64,000 nt of DNA, from contig CAKQHB010000008.1 of NCBI GenBank assembly GCA_934234215.1, positions 1 to 64,000 on the forward strand, written 5' to 3'. Below are positions 35,309 through 43,336 of the stretch, piece after piece. Position 1 is the stretch's first letter, and every line of letters begins with the position of its first letter. The translations under genes were made by a program, and so were the position numbers. The notes beneath the pieces were generated by a model. It ran no database searches, was not told the DNA's origin, and saw nothing but the letters and a program-made list of their open reading frames with translations. The stretch is from an uncultured Cuneatibacter sp. (GTDB lineage: Bacteria; Bacillota; Clostridia; Lachnospirales; Lachnospiraceae).

Positions 35309-36565
35309 GTGTTAATTCAATTCAATTTCCAAAATTATAAATCATTTCGTGATGAAGCTTCGTTGGATTTGTCTGCAACAAAAATATCTGAGTTTTCAGA
35401 ACGAGTTGTATCCATCGGTGGTGAAAAGATATTACCAGTTGCTGCGGTGTACGGCGCGAACGCAAGTGGAAAATCGAATGTCTATGATGCATTTGTATAC
35501 ATGAGTAAATATGTTGTAAATTCTTTTAAGTACGGAGATGAAGAAAAAGATTTTGATGATATCAGACCATGTCCATTTCTTTTTGATGCATCTTCGGAAA
35601 ATGCTGAGACGAGTTTTGAAGTATATTTTACGATCCCCGGAGATAAGACCGAGAAATGTTATAATTATGGATTTTGCATTGGCAAAACCGGTGTCACAGA
35701 AGAATGGTTGAATTATAAAGCAAAGTCTTCCCGAAACTATAGGCGAATTTTTTATCGTGACAAAGAAACACTGGATCTTTCCGGCATTCCGAAAACAAGC
35801 AGAGAGAATATTGAAATTGCATTGGAAAAACAAGTTCTGATTGTTTCTTTGGGAGCTAAGTTAAAAGTTGCCAAGTGCAAAATGATACGGGATTGGTTCT
35901 TGAATAATGAGTTTGCTGACTTTGGTGATGCTGTTACGAATTTCTTTCTGTCCCATGTCCTTCCGTCAGGGTTTGTTGAGGATGAGAAAGTTCGAGCTGA
36001 CGTTGTGAAATATTTTTCTTCTTTTGATGAGACAATCAAGGGTTTTGAAGTGTCAAAACTCCCAGCGCAGGAGGACTCTAAGGAAGAGAAATATTTAATT
36101 GATGCACTTCATGAAAAAATTGGATCCGAGGAAATGGCGAAGATTCCGCTTTCACAGGAATCGGCAGGTACTTTAAAAATGTTCTCGCTTTATCCGGACT
36201 TACAAGAAGTTCTGCAAAATGGCGGTGTCTTTTTTGTTGATGAATTAAACGCTCGCTTGCATCCGCTGCTTGTACGTAATTTTATTCTTACTTTTTTGAA
36301 TCCGAAACTAAACGTAAATCATGCACAGCTTGTATTTACAACGCATGATACCTGGCAATTATCAAATCAATTGCTGCGTCGCGATGAAATTTGGTTTACG
36401 GAGAAGGATGAGTTGGGATTGTCTACCTTATATTCACTGGCGGATTTTGTTGATGAAGATGGAATCCGGATTCGAAAAGATGAAAGCTATGAAAAAAATT
36501 ATCTCTTGGGAAAGTATGGTGCGATTCCTGCTTTAAAGACGATTGATTTTTTGAAGGAGGGGTAA
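35309..36565 (+). CDS. RloA-like AAA ATPase
   Basis: 418 residues, GTG start with AAGGAAGG upstream. An SMC/ABC-like ATPase of the AAA_15/AAA_21 group: N-terminal FQNYKSF, Walker A GANASGKSN (about residue 49), signature-like SQESAGTLKM, Walker B GVFFVDELNARLHP, and a TTHDT switch near the end. This layout with a downstream RloB-type gene matches RloA-RloB pairs, which sit in restriction-modification loci and are presumed defence genes. It is clearly A+T-richer than the housekeeping genes around it, consistent with acquisition. Confidence 0.85.
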   Translation: MLIQFNFQNYKSFRDEASLDLSATKISEFSERVVSIGGEKILPVAAVYGANASGKSNVYDAFVYMSKYVVNSFKYGDEEKDFDDIRPCPFLFDASSENAETSFEVYFTIPGDKTEKCYNYGFCIGKTGVTEEWLNYKAKSSRNYRRIFYRDKETLDLSGIPKTSRENIEIALEKQVLIVSLGAKLKVAKCKMIRDWFLNNEFADFGDAVTNFFLSHVLPSGFVEDEKVRADVVKYFSSFDETIKGFEVSKLPAQEDSKEEKYLIDALHEKIGSEEMAKIPLSQESAGTLKMFSLYPDLQEVLQNGGVFFVDELNARLHPLLVRNFILTFLNPKLNVNHAQLVFTTHDTWQLSNQLLRRDEIWFTEKDELGLSTLYSLADFVDEDGIRIRKDESYEKNYLLGKYGAIPALKTIDFLKEG

Positions 36566-36568
36566 TAT

Positions 36569-36826
36569 ATGGCGAGTAAAGACAGAACAGGCAACCGAAA
36601 AAGCAGAGATCGGCGTGTAGTGCAACGGATTCCAGAAATGGGATATTACTTGGTTGTTACAGATACGGAAGCGACTGAGCGCTGCTTTTTTACAGGACTG
36701 CACGATAGTCTTCCGGAAAACATCAAGCAAAAACTGGTTATTAAAGTCATTGAAACAAAAACACAGAATTTAGTGCAAAAATTTTTGGAAATGACAGCTT
36801 ATGAAGCACAATACCGTATGAATTAG
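36569..36826 (+). pseudogene. Truncated RloB-like gene
   Basis: 85 residues, ATG with AAGGAGG 8 nt upstream. The N-terminus is basic (RTGNRKSRDRR), then YYLVVTDTEATERCFFTGLHD, the opening of RloB proteins (normally about 200 residues). The frame stops right after YEAQYR, where full-length homologues go on into the acidic Toprim-like region (from memory: PWIVFDRD). No continuation is visible in other frames before the next gene. The catalytic part is therefore missing. It could still be a regulatory remnant, because the ribosome site and spacing to RloA are intact. Confidence 0.7.
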
Positions 36827-36894
36827 TGAGAGAAATACGGGGAAAGACAATTAGCGCAGCAGCTTTAAGATAAGGTGAATTTTGCGCAGGAACG

Positions 36895-36920
36895 GAGTCC
36901 TTGTAAAGATGCAAGGACTC
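36895..36920. other. Hairpin before the lipoprotein ribosome site
   Basis: GAGTCCTTG / CAAGGACTC around an 8-nt loop, ending a few bases before GGGAGG. No T run follows, so it is unlikely to terminate. It may modulate translation or stabilise the message. Confidence 0.45.
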
Positions 36921-36938
36921 TGCTGGGAGGGAAAACAG

Positions 36939-37757
36939 ATGAAGCGAATTGGCTTATTACTTTTACTAGGATTACTTATACTCGTTGGCTGTGATTCGAA
37001 AGCAAATCAGGAAGCGGACGTGATTGAGCATTACATATATCCGATCACGTTGACAGATTCAAGTTGGTTAGAGTATGAGATTTCAGAGTTGGATGAAATG
37101 CTTGCAATCCCAGATGAGACACTTCAAAAAATGACGACGAATGCGTTGGTGCAGGCAATCTTGGAGCACCCCAGGCTATGTGAACTTTCCTTCTACGATC
37201 ATGATGGGAATGGATTCGATGCAGGAGATATTAAATTTTATCATTTGGAAGATTACTACACACCTATCAGAGAATTGCTGCAACGAGAAGATGGAGAAGA
37301 GGCAGTCAGAACATTCGGAATAGAATTATTGAATGACCATGCAAAAAAGAATCTTTCAGAGTTGGATGCGGATTCGATGGAATATTTGCAGCTATATGCA
37401 ATAAACGTAAATTTCCCCAAAATGATTTCTGCACTTTATCCTGACATTCAGCTAATACGCACGCCGGAGGATGTGCTGCAGCCGGGAGTGTTTTCGATAA
37501 AAGGGCAGAGTGCTGCGTATATCTACGAAGAACTGATGGAACTGCCGGGCGACCAGTTGGTAAAAGTATTCGTTGAGAATGGATTGGAAATTGATGACGA
37601 ATTTAAAGAGGTCTTTACCGAGGAAGAATTTCAAGATTATTTTAAAGGAGAATTTGATTTTCTGAGAAAAGGAATCACACTGCGTGGGCATACCATGTAC
37701 TTTGATCTGGCGGGGAAAACAGAAGTGATTTATAAGAAGATAACAGGGGAAGAATAA
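36939..37757 (+). CDS. Lipoprotein of unknown function
   Basis: 272 residues. The ATG at 36939 is preceded by GGGAGG at 8 nt; an earlier in-frame start at 36882 lacks one. Signal peptide KRIGLLLLLGLLILVGC ends in a lipobox (LVGC), so the mature protein is anchored on the outer face of the membrane by its N-terminal Cys. The remainder is acidic and probably alpha/beta, with no recognisable family. It is third in the A+T-rich cassette after RloA and the RloB remnant and is bounded by the second flanking hairpin; it could be unrelated cargo. Confidence 0.8.
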   Translation: MKRIGLLLLLGLLILVGCDSKANQEADVIEHYIYPITLTDSSWLEYEISELDEMLAIPDETLQKMTTNALVQAILEHPRLCELSFYDHDGNGFDAGDIKFYHLEDYYTPIRELLQREDGEEAVRTFGIELLNDHAKKNLSELDADSMEYLQLYAINVNFPKMISALYPDIQLIRTPEDVLQPGVFSIKGQSAAYIYEELMELPGDQLVKVFVENGLEIDDEFKEVFTEEEFQDYFKGEFDFLRKGITLRGHTMYFDLAGKTEVIYKKITGEE

Positions 37758-37775
37758 AGAAAAAATTGAAAAAAC

Positions 37776-37829
37776 AAAAAATCAACATGTAAACGAGAAG
37801 AAAAACTCTTGGTTACATGTTGATTTTTT
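37776..37829. repeat. Flanking hairpin, right copy
   Basis: Arms AAAAAATCAACATGTAAACGAG and CTCTTGGTTACATGTTGATTTTTT. It shares ACATGTTGATTTTTTGC with the copy at 35210. It ends the cassette of RloA, RloB remnant and lipoprotein, and may terminate transcription both ways. Confidence 0.75.
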
Positions 37830-37846
37830 GCTTTATTGAATATTAG

Positions 37847-38101
37847 TTAGCAACGAATCCATTTTCCAACCCATTTTTCAGAAGCGCAATTATAAAGGCG
37901 TTTATACAGAACACCGTTTATATATTGATAGCGCCATTCTAAAGAATCACTAGAAGTTATTATATCAGATGCCTGCGAAAGATAAATATTGAGGTTAGAT
38001 ATTCGAGGCTTTTGCATAGCATATGTAGTGTTTTCAGTATGTGGTAAAAGAAAAACATTGATTGCGATAAAGTTAAGTAAGAGTATTTTATTTAGTTTCA
38101 T
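37847..38101 (-). CDS. Small secreted protein downstream of the BlaR1-like gene
   Basis: 84 residues, ATG with GAGGAGG upstream. The N-terminus KLNKILLLNFIAINVFLL is a signal peptide. The C-terminal half has the motif WRYQYINGVLYKRLYN...WVGKW. From memory, similar motifs occur in small secreted proteins near bacteriocin or BlaR1-type loci; this is not verified. It overlaps the BlaR1-like gene by 14 nt, so it is made with it. It may be a ligand, a decoy or an inhibitor for the sensor. No enzyme function is visible. Confidence 0.7.
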   Translation of the reverse strand: MKLNKILLLNFIAINVFLLPHTENTTYAMQKPRISNLNIYLSQASDIITSSDSLEWRYQYINGVLYKRLYNCASEKWVGKWIRC

Positions 38102-39245
38102 CAGGAGCCTCCTCGATATTTTGATAGACGGGCAGATCCACTAGTGTTTCATCAATCTTGTCCAGAGTCACCAGAAATTCCTGATCCTTATAGAGATCAT
38201 ATTTGCCCTCTGGATTGATGACAAAGAAAGCATTTTCTGGTGTTAAGGCAAAAGTGGTTTGCTGTATTTCTGGTGGAATGTAGTGCGGTTCTAAAATAAA
38301 CGAAAGAGACAGCACAGCTACAGCCAGCACACAGAAGGTTGATATGACTTGAAAAAGTTTATTTTGTTGGTAGTGATGTTCATTGGAGATAAGCTGTACT
38401 CTTCGCTTTAGGTCGTTTTCACCACAAAGAGAAATACCAAAATTCGTAGTGGTTTTATGCCCCGATTGAGCAACATGTACCAAGCACTGTAAATATTCAA
38501 GAAGGGAAGTTGTTTTTAACTTAGTTACAATTTTTTCATCAACTTGAACTTCTAGAATGTTGGAAATCTGTTTTTGAAAAAGGTGCACAACAGGATTCCA
38601 CCAGTAAATCACGGTTAATAATTCAGCCCCTAATTTGATCCATAAATCATGATGTGTATAGTGAAACACTTCATGACAAAGAACATAGTATAGATCCCGT
38701 TCCGAAATGGAGAAAGAAGTAGGGAGTAGAATAACAGGCTTACGAAGTCCGGAGATGACAGGAGAACCAAGATCTTCTATCGAAATGATTTGGAATATGT
38801 TTTTAATATTCTGCTCGCTGCAGATTTCATCTATAAGAGAAGCATAAGGCTGTAAATAAGTTTTATTTTCTCCTAAAACGCGAATTGTTTTTTGAAAGAG
38901 CTGATAGGAATGGAAAAGCGAACAAGCTCTTATAATACTTCCACATAGCCAAAGCATTAAAATGATATCCCAGACGCAAAAAATAGAACCCAAAAGAGGA
39001 AAACGTGAGGCTCTCATCCAAGTGATATATTTAGAGATATTATCAGGAATGAGTACTTGAATGCAGTGCGGCAGTTCAAAAGGGAAAAGAAGTCGTAAAA
39101 AGATAATCCCCAAGAAAATAAAAAGTAATTTAGAACCGGTATGGAGAGTAAACCTGAGACTGCGAAGTATCAGGTAGACCAGCACAATCAATAGGTTGCT
39201 GAAAAAAACAGCCATAAAAATAGTTGGCAGAGAAAAATTAAGCAT
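38088..39245 (-). CDS. BlaR1-like M56 membrane metallopeptidase sensor
   Basis: 385 residues. The ATG at 39245 has AAGGA 6 nt upstream, which fits better than a TTG two codons earlier. Four membrane helices flank a cytoplasmic zinc peptidase with HEVFHYTHHD (HExxH). It ends with a short extracellular part, not the penicillin-binding sensor domain of true BlaR1, so beta-lactam sensing is not implied. When activated it is expected to cleave its partner BlaI-type repressor, encoded just upstream. The last part of the gene overlaps the small secreted protein. Confidence 0.88.
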   Translation of the reverse strand: MLNFSLPTIFMAVFFSNLLIVLVYLILRSLRFTLHTGSKLLFIFLGIIFLRLLFPFELPHCIQVLIPDNISKYITWMRASRFPLLGSIFCVWDIILMLWLCGSIIRACSLFHSYQLFQKTIRVLGENKTYLQPYASLIDEICSEQNIKNIFQIISIEDLGSPVISGLRKPVILLPTSFSISERDLYYVLCHEVFHYTHHDLWIKLGAELLTVIYWWNPVVHLFQKQISNILEVQVDEKIVTKLKTTSLLEYLQCLVHVAQSGHKTTTNFGISLCGENDLKRRVQLISNEHHYQQNKLFQVISTFCVLAVAVLSLSFILEPHYIPPEIQQTTFALTPENAFFVINPEGKYDLYKDQEFLVTLDKIDETLVDLPVYQNIEEAPDETK

Positions 39246-39284
39246 ATACAATCCTTTTCTAAAAAATAGAGCTTTGGTTCTAAG

Positions 39285-39707
39285 TTACTTTTCTTCTTGG
39301 TTTTGTTCTTTATATTTCTCCAAAAAATCCTCGATTTCCTGAATGGTCTGGCTGCGTTTTTTCTCGTCTTTTTCAGGTACATAGAGAGTAGCCAAAAGAG
39401 AAGACGCAGAAAATTTGGATTGGAAGCGTCGAAATTCATCAGAAAATTGAGTCAAAATCCGTTCTTTGGAAGTGAAAGTCGGTTTGTAATTTCGGCAAAG
39501 GACTGTGCCGCTGTAAACAATGTCTCCAACCTCGATCAGGTTTTCTTTTAACAGTTTTCTCACAACAGCCTGAATCGCATTGATCGTGAGTTCGCCGTTG
39601 CTGGCGGCGGAGATCTCGGCGGCAGTCAAAGGCTGTTCCGAATTCCAAAGAATACTTAATACATCCAGTTCTCGATTTGTTAGTTTTGTTAAGTTCGATT
39701 TACGCAA
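39285..39707 (-). CDS. BlaI/MecI/CopY-family repressor
   Basis: 140 residues, TTG start with GAGGTGAT upstream. N-terminal winged helix with LTNRELDVLSILWNSEQPLTAAEI and INAIQAVVRKLLKENLI, standard for BlaI/MecI. The C-terminal dimerisation part carries the site cleaved in the family. It probably represses its own operon and the divergent secreted-protein genes. A perfect dyad, ATATTGTG and CACAATAT with a 6-bp spacer, sits between the two directions (39799-39820). It is 39 nt upstream of the sensor gene. Confidence 0.92.
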   Translation of the reverse strand: MRKSNLTKLTNRELDVLSILWNSEQPLTAAEISAASNGELTINAIQAVVRKLLKENLIEVGDIVYSGTVLCRNYKPTFTSKERILTQFSDEFRRFQSKFSASSLLATLYVPEKDEKKRSQTIQEIEDFLEKYKEQNQEEK

Positions 39708-39738
39708 ATAAATATCACCTCGATTCTTGTTAAATTCA

Positions 39739-39766
39739 ATTATATCATAGAAAAATAAAAAAACAA
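39739..39766 (-). promoter_or_regulatory. Putative promoter of the BlaI-BlaR1-like operon
   Basis: Minus strand -35 TTGTTT (39761-39766), 16-nt spacer, -10 TATAAT (39739-39744). An alternative -35 TTGACT lies a little upstream. Confidence 0.55.
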
Positions 39767-39798
39767 TATATAATAACAGTCAAACTTACAAAAAAATA

Positions 39799-39820
39799 AT
39801 ATTGTGAAAAAGCACAATAT
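39799..39820. promoter_or_regulatory. Perfect dyad, candidate BlaI-type operator
   Basis: ATATTGTG, six bases AAAAAG, CACAATAT: exact 8-bp inverted repeat. It is 22 bp upstream of the -35 of the divergent secreted-protein promoter and about 32 bp from the -35 of the repressor promoter, a position from which one dimer could control both. Confidence 0.6.
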
Positions 39821-39842
39821 CAATGAAAAAAAAAAGAAACAG

Positions 39843-39871
39843 TTGACAAGAATAGAAATACCGGTTACTAT
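39843..39871 (+). promoter_or_regulatory. Strong promoter of the secreted-protein genes
   Basis: -35 TTGACA (39843-39848, perfect), 17-nt spacer, -10 TACTAT (39866-39871). A leader of about 200 nt follows. It includes a ribosome site (AAAGGAGG) before ATG GAG TAA at 39979-39987, a two-codon open frame. Confidence 0.75.
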
Positions 39872-40076
39872 GAAGCTAGTTTAAGAAATGAGAGCGAAAA
39901 AGAAATACTTTTGCAATAACCGGGATTGTAAAAGAAAATAAAATGCGTACGCGAAAAAATAAAAAGGAGGATAGTCCAATGGAGTAAGGTTTTCAATCTG
40001 GCATGAATTATTGCGACACAATGAAAAATACCATTGAGAAAACAAGGTTAAGAGATGCAAGAAAATCGTAGCGTTA

Positions 40077-40484
40077 TTGGTTTGTGCAGTGATGATGATG
40101 GCTTTTTCAGCTACAGCGTTAGCAAATAAAGTACCAACTTCCGCTGGAACCTATGGAACTTTAACGGGTAGTTCTTCGATGACCCTGGATTCCCATGATA
40201 AATATCTGGGATTGTCAACGCGGGTTACTGCAAAAGCCCCTGATTATATCGGATATGGATGGGCTTTGACAGTAGCTGGAGCAGGAACACCAATTAATGG
40301 TACAGAACAAGTTACAAGCAGAAATGTGCTTTTAACAGGTGAACAAGTTCAGTTGCATCATTACAAGAATCCTGTAACAGGAGCGTATGATCATTTTGCA
40401 AATACAACAGTGAGAGCATATTGTAATCATTTTTGCTATGGATCATATGGATCGTATGTGGTTTATACGGTTGAGGTTAAATAA
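40077..40484 (+). CDS. Small secreted protein A of a tandem pair (start unclear)
   Basis: At least 135 residues from a TTG at 40077. In-frame codons upstream of that read NKVKRCKKIVALL, a good signal-peptide n-region matching the second copy, but no ATG, GTG or TTG precedes them before a TGA at 40035. An ATG at 40021 is one base out of frame. Either a TTG start is used with a short signal peptide, or a one-base frameshift has broken the gene. The mature part has SAGTYGTLTGSSSMTL near the N-terminus and ends RAYCNHFCYGSYGSYVVYTV, shared with copy B. CNHFC could be disulfide-linked. Family unknown. Confidence 0.65.
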   Translation: MVCAVMMMAFSATALANKVPTSAGTYGTLTGSSSMTLDSHDKYLGLSTRVTAKAPDYIGYGWALTVAGAGTPINGTEQVTSRNVLLTGEQVQLHHYKNPVTGAYDHFANTTVRAYCNHFCYGSYGSYVVYTVEVK

Positions 40485-40542
40485 GCGTAGGTAGAGAATA
40501 CTTCATCAGAAATTATACCAAGCAATTGGAGGATGGGGAGAC

Positions 40543-40995
40543 ATGAATTTTAAAATCAAGTCACACGGAAGAAGAGTTGTCACTTTACTGTCATGTGTGG
40601 TAATGATGATGGCAGTTTCAACCACTGTATTGGCAAACAGTGCATCAACAGTAGCTGGAGCATATGGGACCCTGACAGGATCATCTTCAATGACTTTAGG
40701 TAACAAAGATAAGTATTTGGGGATATCAACGCGAGCTACTGCAAAGGCACCGGATCATATTGGATATGGATATATACTGACCATTTCAGGAGCAGGTACG
40801 GAATTTGCACGGGATGAAAATAATGAAGAAAGAGGTGTGTTTGTAACAGGTGGACAAGTTGGATTAAGTCGATATCTAAACCCTGTGACGGGAAAATACG
40901 ATCACTTTGCAAATACAAGTGTAAGGGCGTATTGCAATCATTTTTGTTATGGATCATATGGTTCATATACCGTATATACGGTTGAAGTTAAATAA
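40543..40995 (+). CDS. Small secreted protein B of a tandem pair
   Basis: 150 residues, ATG with GGAGGATGGGGAGAC upstream. Signal peptide with basic start (NFKIKSHGRRVVTLL) and a likely cut after VLA. The mature part shares AGAYGTLTGSSSMTL and the terminal RAYCNHFCYGSYGSYTVYTVEVK region with copy A; the middle has diverged. The Tyr/Gly/Ser-rich end with two Cys is compact and beta-like. It has a normal start, unlike copy A. Secreted, function unknown; bacteriocin-like, toxin-like or matrix roles are all open. Confidence 0.8.
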   Translation: MNFKIKSHGRRVVTLLSCVVMMMAVSTTVLANSASTVAGAYGTLTGSSSMTLGNKDKYLGISTRATAKAPDHIGYGYILTISGAGTEFARDENNEERGVFVTGGQVGLSRYLNPVTGKYDHFANTSVRAYCNHFCYGSYGSYTVYTVEVK

Positions 40996-41003
40996 GTTCT
41001 ATT

Positions 41004-41045
41004 TATGTTGCATGGCTAGAAAATATTTTCTAGTCATGCAACATA
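41004..41045. terminator. Long near-perfect hairpin after the secreted pair
   Basis: TATGTTGCATG-CTAGAAAAT / ATTTTCTAG-CATGCAACATA, one mismatch. No T run on either side, so factor-independent termination is doubtful; it may trim or attenuate transcription between the abundant small proteins and the lipoprotein-ABC genes. Confidence 0.5.
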
Positions 41046-41097
41046 GTTGCGTTAACGGAAAAAGTAGAACTCCTTGATTTTGAAAGAGGTAATTCGC

Positions 41098-42318
41098 ATG
41101 AAAAAGAATAGATATGTCTTGGGTATGATAGTATTTTCAACACTTGCAATATTCTTTGATGGATGTCAAATGGCGGGTAAGTCTAGTGAGGACTTTTATG
41201 TTGAATCGAAATCTGAAACAGATATCGGGATAAAACAGACACAAGGAACAAATGATACGTTAAATGAAGATTGGTCGGCACTGTCTCTTACAGGACGACT
41301 GACAGATGATATTATACAGCTGTGTGATCTGGAAAAAGATCAGGGGGTACCGATGGGGATTCACGATATTGATGGTGAGTCAGTGCTGATTACCTTTGGA
41401 GAAAAGGAAAAATCAGGGACGTATTCTTATATATTATCCGAACAACAGGAGATAATTCGGCTGGAGGAGTTCAGTTCAGGTGGAAATTGGGCGGATTTGA
41501 AATTGACATCTGATGGTGCACAGGGATACAGTAGAGAGGAAGGAACAGTAGAAGCATTTTCCTGGCGAAAAGGTAAAATAACAGATCAGGAAAAAATTGT
41601 GGTGTCTAATCAATATACGATGACCCCAAATTTACTGTATGCATATACGGACGATTTCAAGATGAAGGCATTTGCAAAAACAAATGAAAATTGGACACAG
41701 GAGCTTATCATCAAAGATATGGGCACAGGAGCCGAGCAAGTAGTTCGGACATATCAGACAGATACAACAGCTATAAAACAAATCTTGGAATTGACTGATT
41801 TTTACTTTTTGAATTCAAATCAGCTATTTTATGTAGGTCTGTACTATCCAGCGGAAGGAAAGCAGGGGCAGCAAGGATATGGGATTATAGATTTGACTTC
41901 AGAACAGAAAGATAGTATGTATGAAGGAAATGTAACACTGCGTTCAGAGACAGGCTGCATTGTTGTATTGGAAGAGGATTATCTATTTAAAGAGGGAAAG
42001 CCAACCGGAAAGGTTTTGATTTATCAGAGAGAAAATGAATCATGGATTACGGTTGCACTTCCGGATTCGGAAAAAATGTCTTCTGAAATCTGCATTTCCA
42101 GATCAGGAAAATATCTGTTGGTTCCTTATTTTGAGCGGACAACGGAGACATGGGAAGGCAGATTGTTTGAAAGTGCTACAGGGAAGATAATTTCAACGAT
42201 TGACATGAATCTGGAAAATGGAACACAGAAAATGATAGAAAATTTTTGTATTTTAGAAGATCAGGGACAGATATTATATTTTAACTCAAATGGAACAGTA
42301 GAAGTAATTACTTTTTAA
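41098..42318 (+). CDS. Lipoprotein or membrane-anchored secreted protein, propeller-like
   Basis: 406 residues. The ATG at 41098 has AGAGGT 7 nt upstream; an in-frame start at 41074 is less well placed. N-terminal KKNRYVLGMIVFSTLAIFFDGC ends in a weak lipobox. The rest shows repeated blocks of beta-strand character (for example SGKYLLVPYF and GQGYGIIDLTSE), as in beta-propellers, but no family is recognised. It shares a plausible transcript with the second lipoprotein and the ABC genes. A+T-rich like the secreted pair. Confidence 0.75.
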   Translation: MKKNRYVLGMIVFSTLAIFFDGCQMAGKSSEDFYVESKSETDIGIKQTQGTNDTLNEDWSALSLTGRLTDDIIQLCDLEKDQGVPMGIHDIDGESVLITFGEKEKSGTYSYILSEQQEIIRLEEFSSGGNWADLKLTSDGAQGYSREEGTVEAFSWRKGKITDQEKIVVSNQYTMTPNLLYAYTDDFKMKAFAKTNENWTQELIIKDMGTGAEQVVRTYQTDTTAIKQILELTDFYFLNSNQLFYVGLYYPAEGKQGQQGYGIIDLTSEQKDSMYEGNVTLRSETGCIVVLEEDYLFKEGKPTGKVLIYQRENESWITVALPDSEKMSSEICISRSGKYLLVPYFERTTETWEGRLFESATGKIISTIDMNLENGTQKMIENFCILEDQGQILYFNSNGTVEVITF

Positions 42319-42330
42319 AGGGGAAGAAAC

Positions 42331-43320
42331 ATGAGAAAACGTAAGAGGTATGTGGCATTGGTGTTGGGGACTTTTCTGATATGTTTGGGAACGGGATGCG
42401 GACAAAAAAAGCCAGAGGTTACACAGCAAACGGCAGAAGATCCCTTGGCAGTATTTGAGGATGCATTTCAGGAGAATAAAGAAGGTAGTGGAAATAATGA
42501 CGGCTTTGGAATCGAAATCGTAGGAGGCATCGAGGACTACAACATTGCTGTTTCAGATGGGAAGGCTTCTTTTACGATGTCTGTCGATAATCGAGGGTCG
42601 GACTATAGCCGGGAAGTCGGAATTCTTCTATTTGAGGATGGAGTTCCTGCGATGTTTGCAGCGGAAGACGGAGCAGAAGAGTGGATGCACATTGTTGCGC
42701 TGGAGCCGGGGGAACAGAAAACGGTGTCAGTTTCATTGGAGACGCCGATTCCATCCGCAGAGAGCAAGGCAAAGATTCATGTTGTGGCAGTGAATAATCC
42801 CGGCTATAAAACAACAAAAGAAAATGTTACATATGGAAATAATGGAAGCATTGTGCCATTTTCATATCCATTTTATGTTGCAGATGTCAGTGCATTGGAG
42901 CAGCAGGCAGAGCTGAAACAGGCGGAAATTGGAACGAAAGACGAGCATACGACAGAAGAAGGCAAAGACGAGGAAAAAACGGGCACATCGTTACGTTTGG
43001 TATTAGAGGAAAATCAGCCTTCCCGCGGAGTCCACGGCAGACAGGAGTTAAGCCAGCTGATGGTGCAGGCTTCCGGGCTGGAGAAAGGTACTTACTACGT
43101 CAGCCTGTGGATCGACTGGAAGCCGGTGACTGCCTTTGCCGGTCAGCTCGTGGGTGAGATAAAGGTAGAAGATCCCGATACGCAGTATCTTTTGAAGGTA
43201 GATCTGCCGGAAGACATGGATCTGGACATTTCGGATCTGAGCACGATCTCTGCGATCGTAGTACCGGAAGATGGTTTTACTTTTACTCGGACGACAGGTT
43301 CAACCCCGTATTGGGAATAG
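42331..43320 (+). CDS. Lipoprotein with base-composition change inside the gene
   Basis: 329 residues. Signal peptide RKRYVALVLGTFLICLGTGC with lipobox (LGTGC). The middle has a beta-sandwich-like region, then a low-complexity Glu/Lys/Thr stretch (about residues 190-220), then a second domain with SRGVHGRQELSQLMV. The DNA of the first part is A+T-leaning like the island. From about 43010 it matches the G+C-rich ABC genes that follow. The two halves may have different histories. Possible substrate-binding or immunity-type lipoprotein for the ABC system. Confidence 0.78.
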   Translation: MRKRKRYVALVLGTFLICLGTGCGQKKPEVTQQTAEDPLAVFEDAFQENKEGSGNNDGFGIEIVGGIEDYNIAVSDGKASFTMSVDNRGSDYSREVGILLFEDGVPAMFAAEDGAEEWMHIVALEPGEQKTVSVSLETPIPSAESKAKIHVVAVNNPGYKTTKENVTYGNNGSIVPFSYPFYVADVSALEQQAELKQAEIGTKDEHTTEEGKDEEKTGTSLRLVLEENQPSRGVHGRQELSQLMVQASGLEKGTYYVSLWIDWKPVTAFAGQLVGEIKVEDPDTQYLLKVDLPEDMDLDISDLSTISAIVVPEDGFTFTRTTGSTPYWE

Positions 43321-43336
43321 GACATCGGAGGAAGCG

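Noticed and set aside
38088..39707. Beta-lactam resistance regulation
   Set aside because: The BlaR1-like protein lacks the penicillin-binding sensor domain and no beta-lactamase is nearby.
40077..40995. Lactococcin 972-type bacteriocins
   Set aside because: Size and signal peptide fit, but the characteristic motifs are not present; left as unknown secreted proteins.
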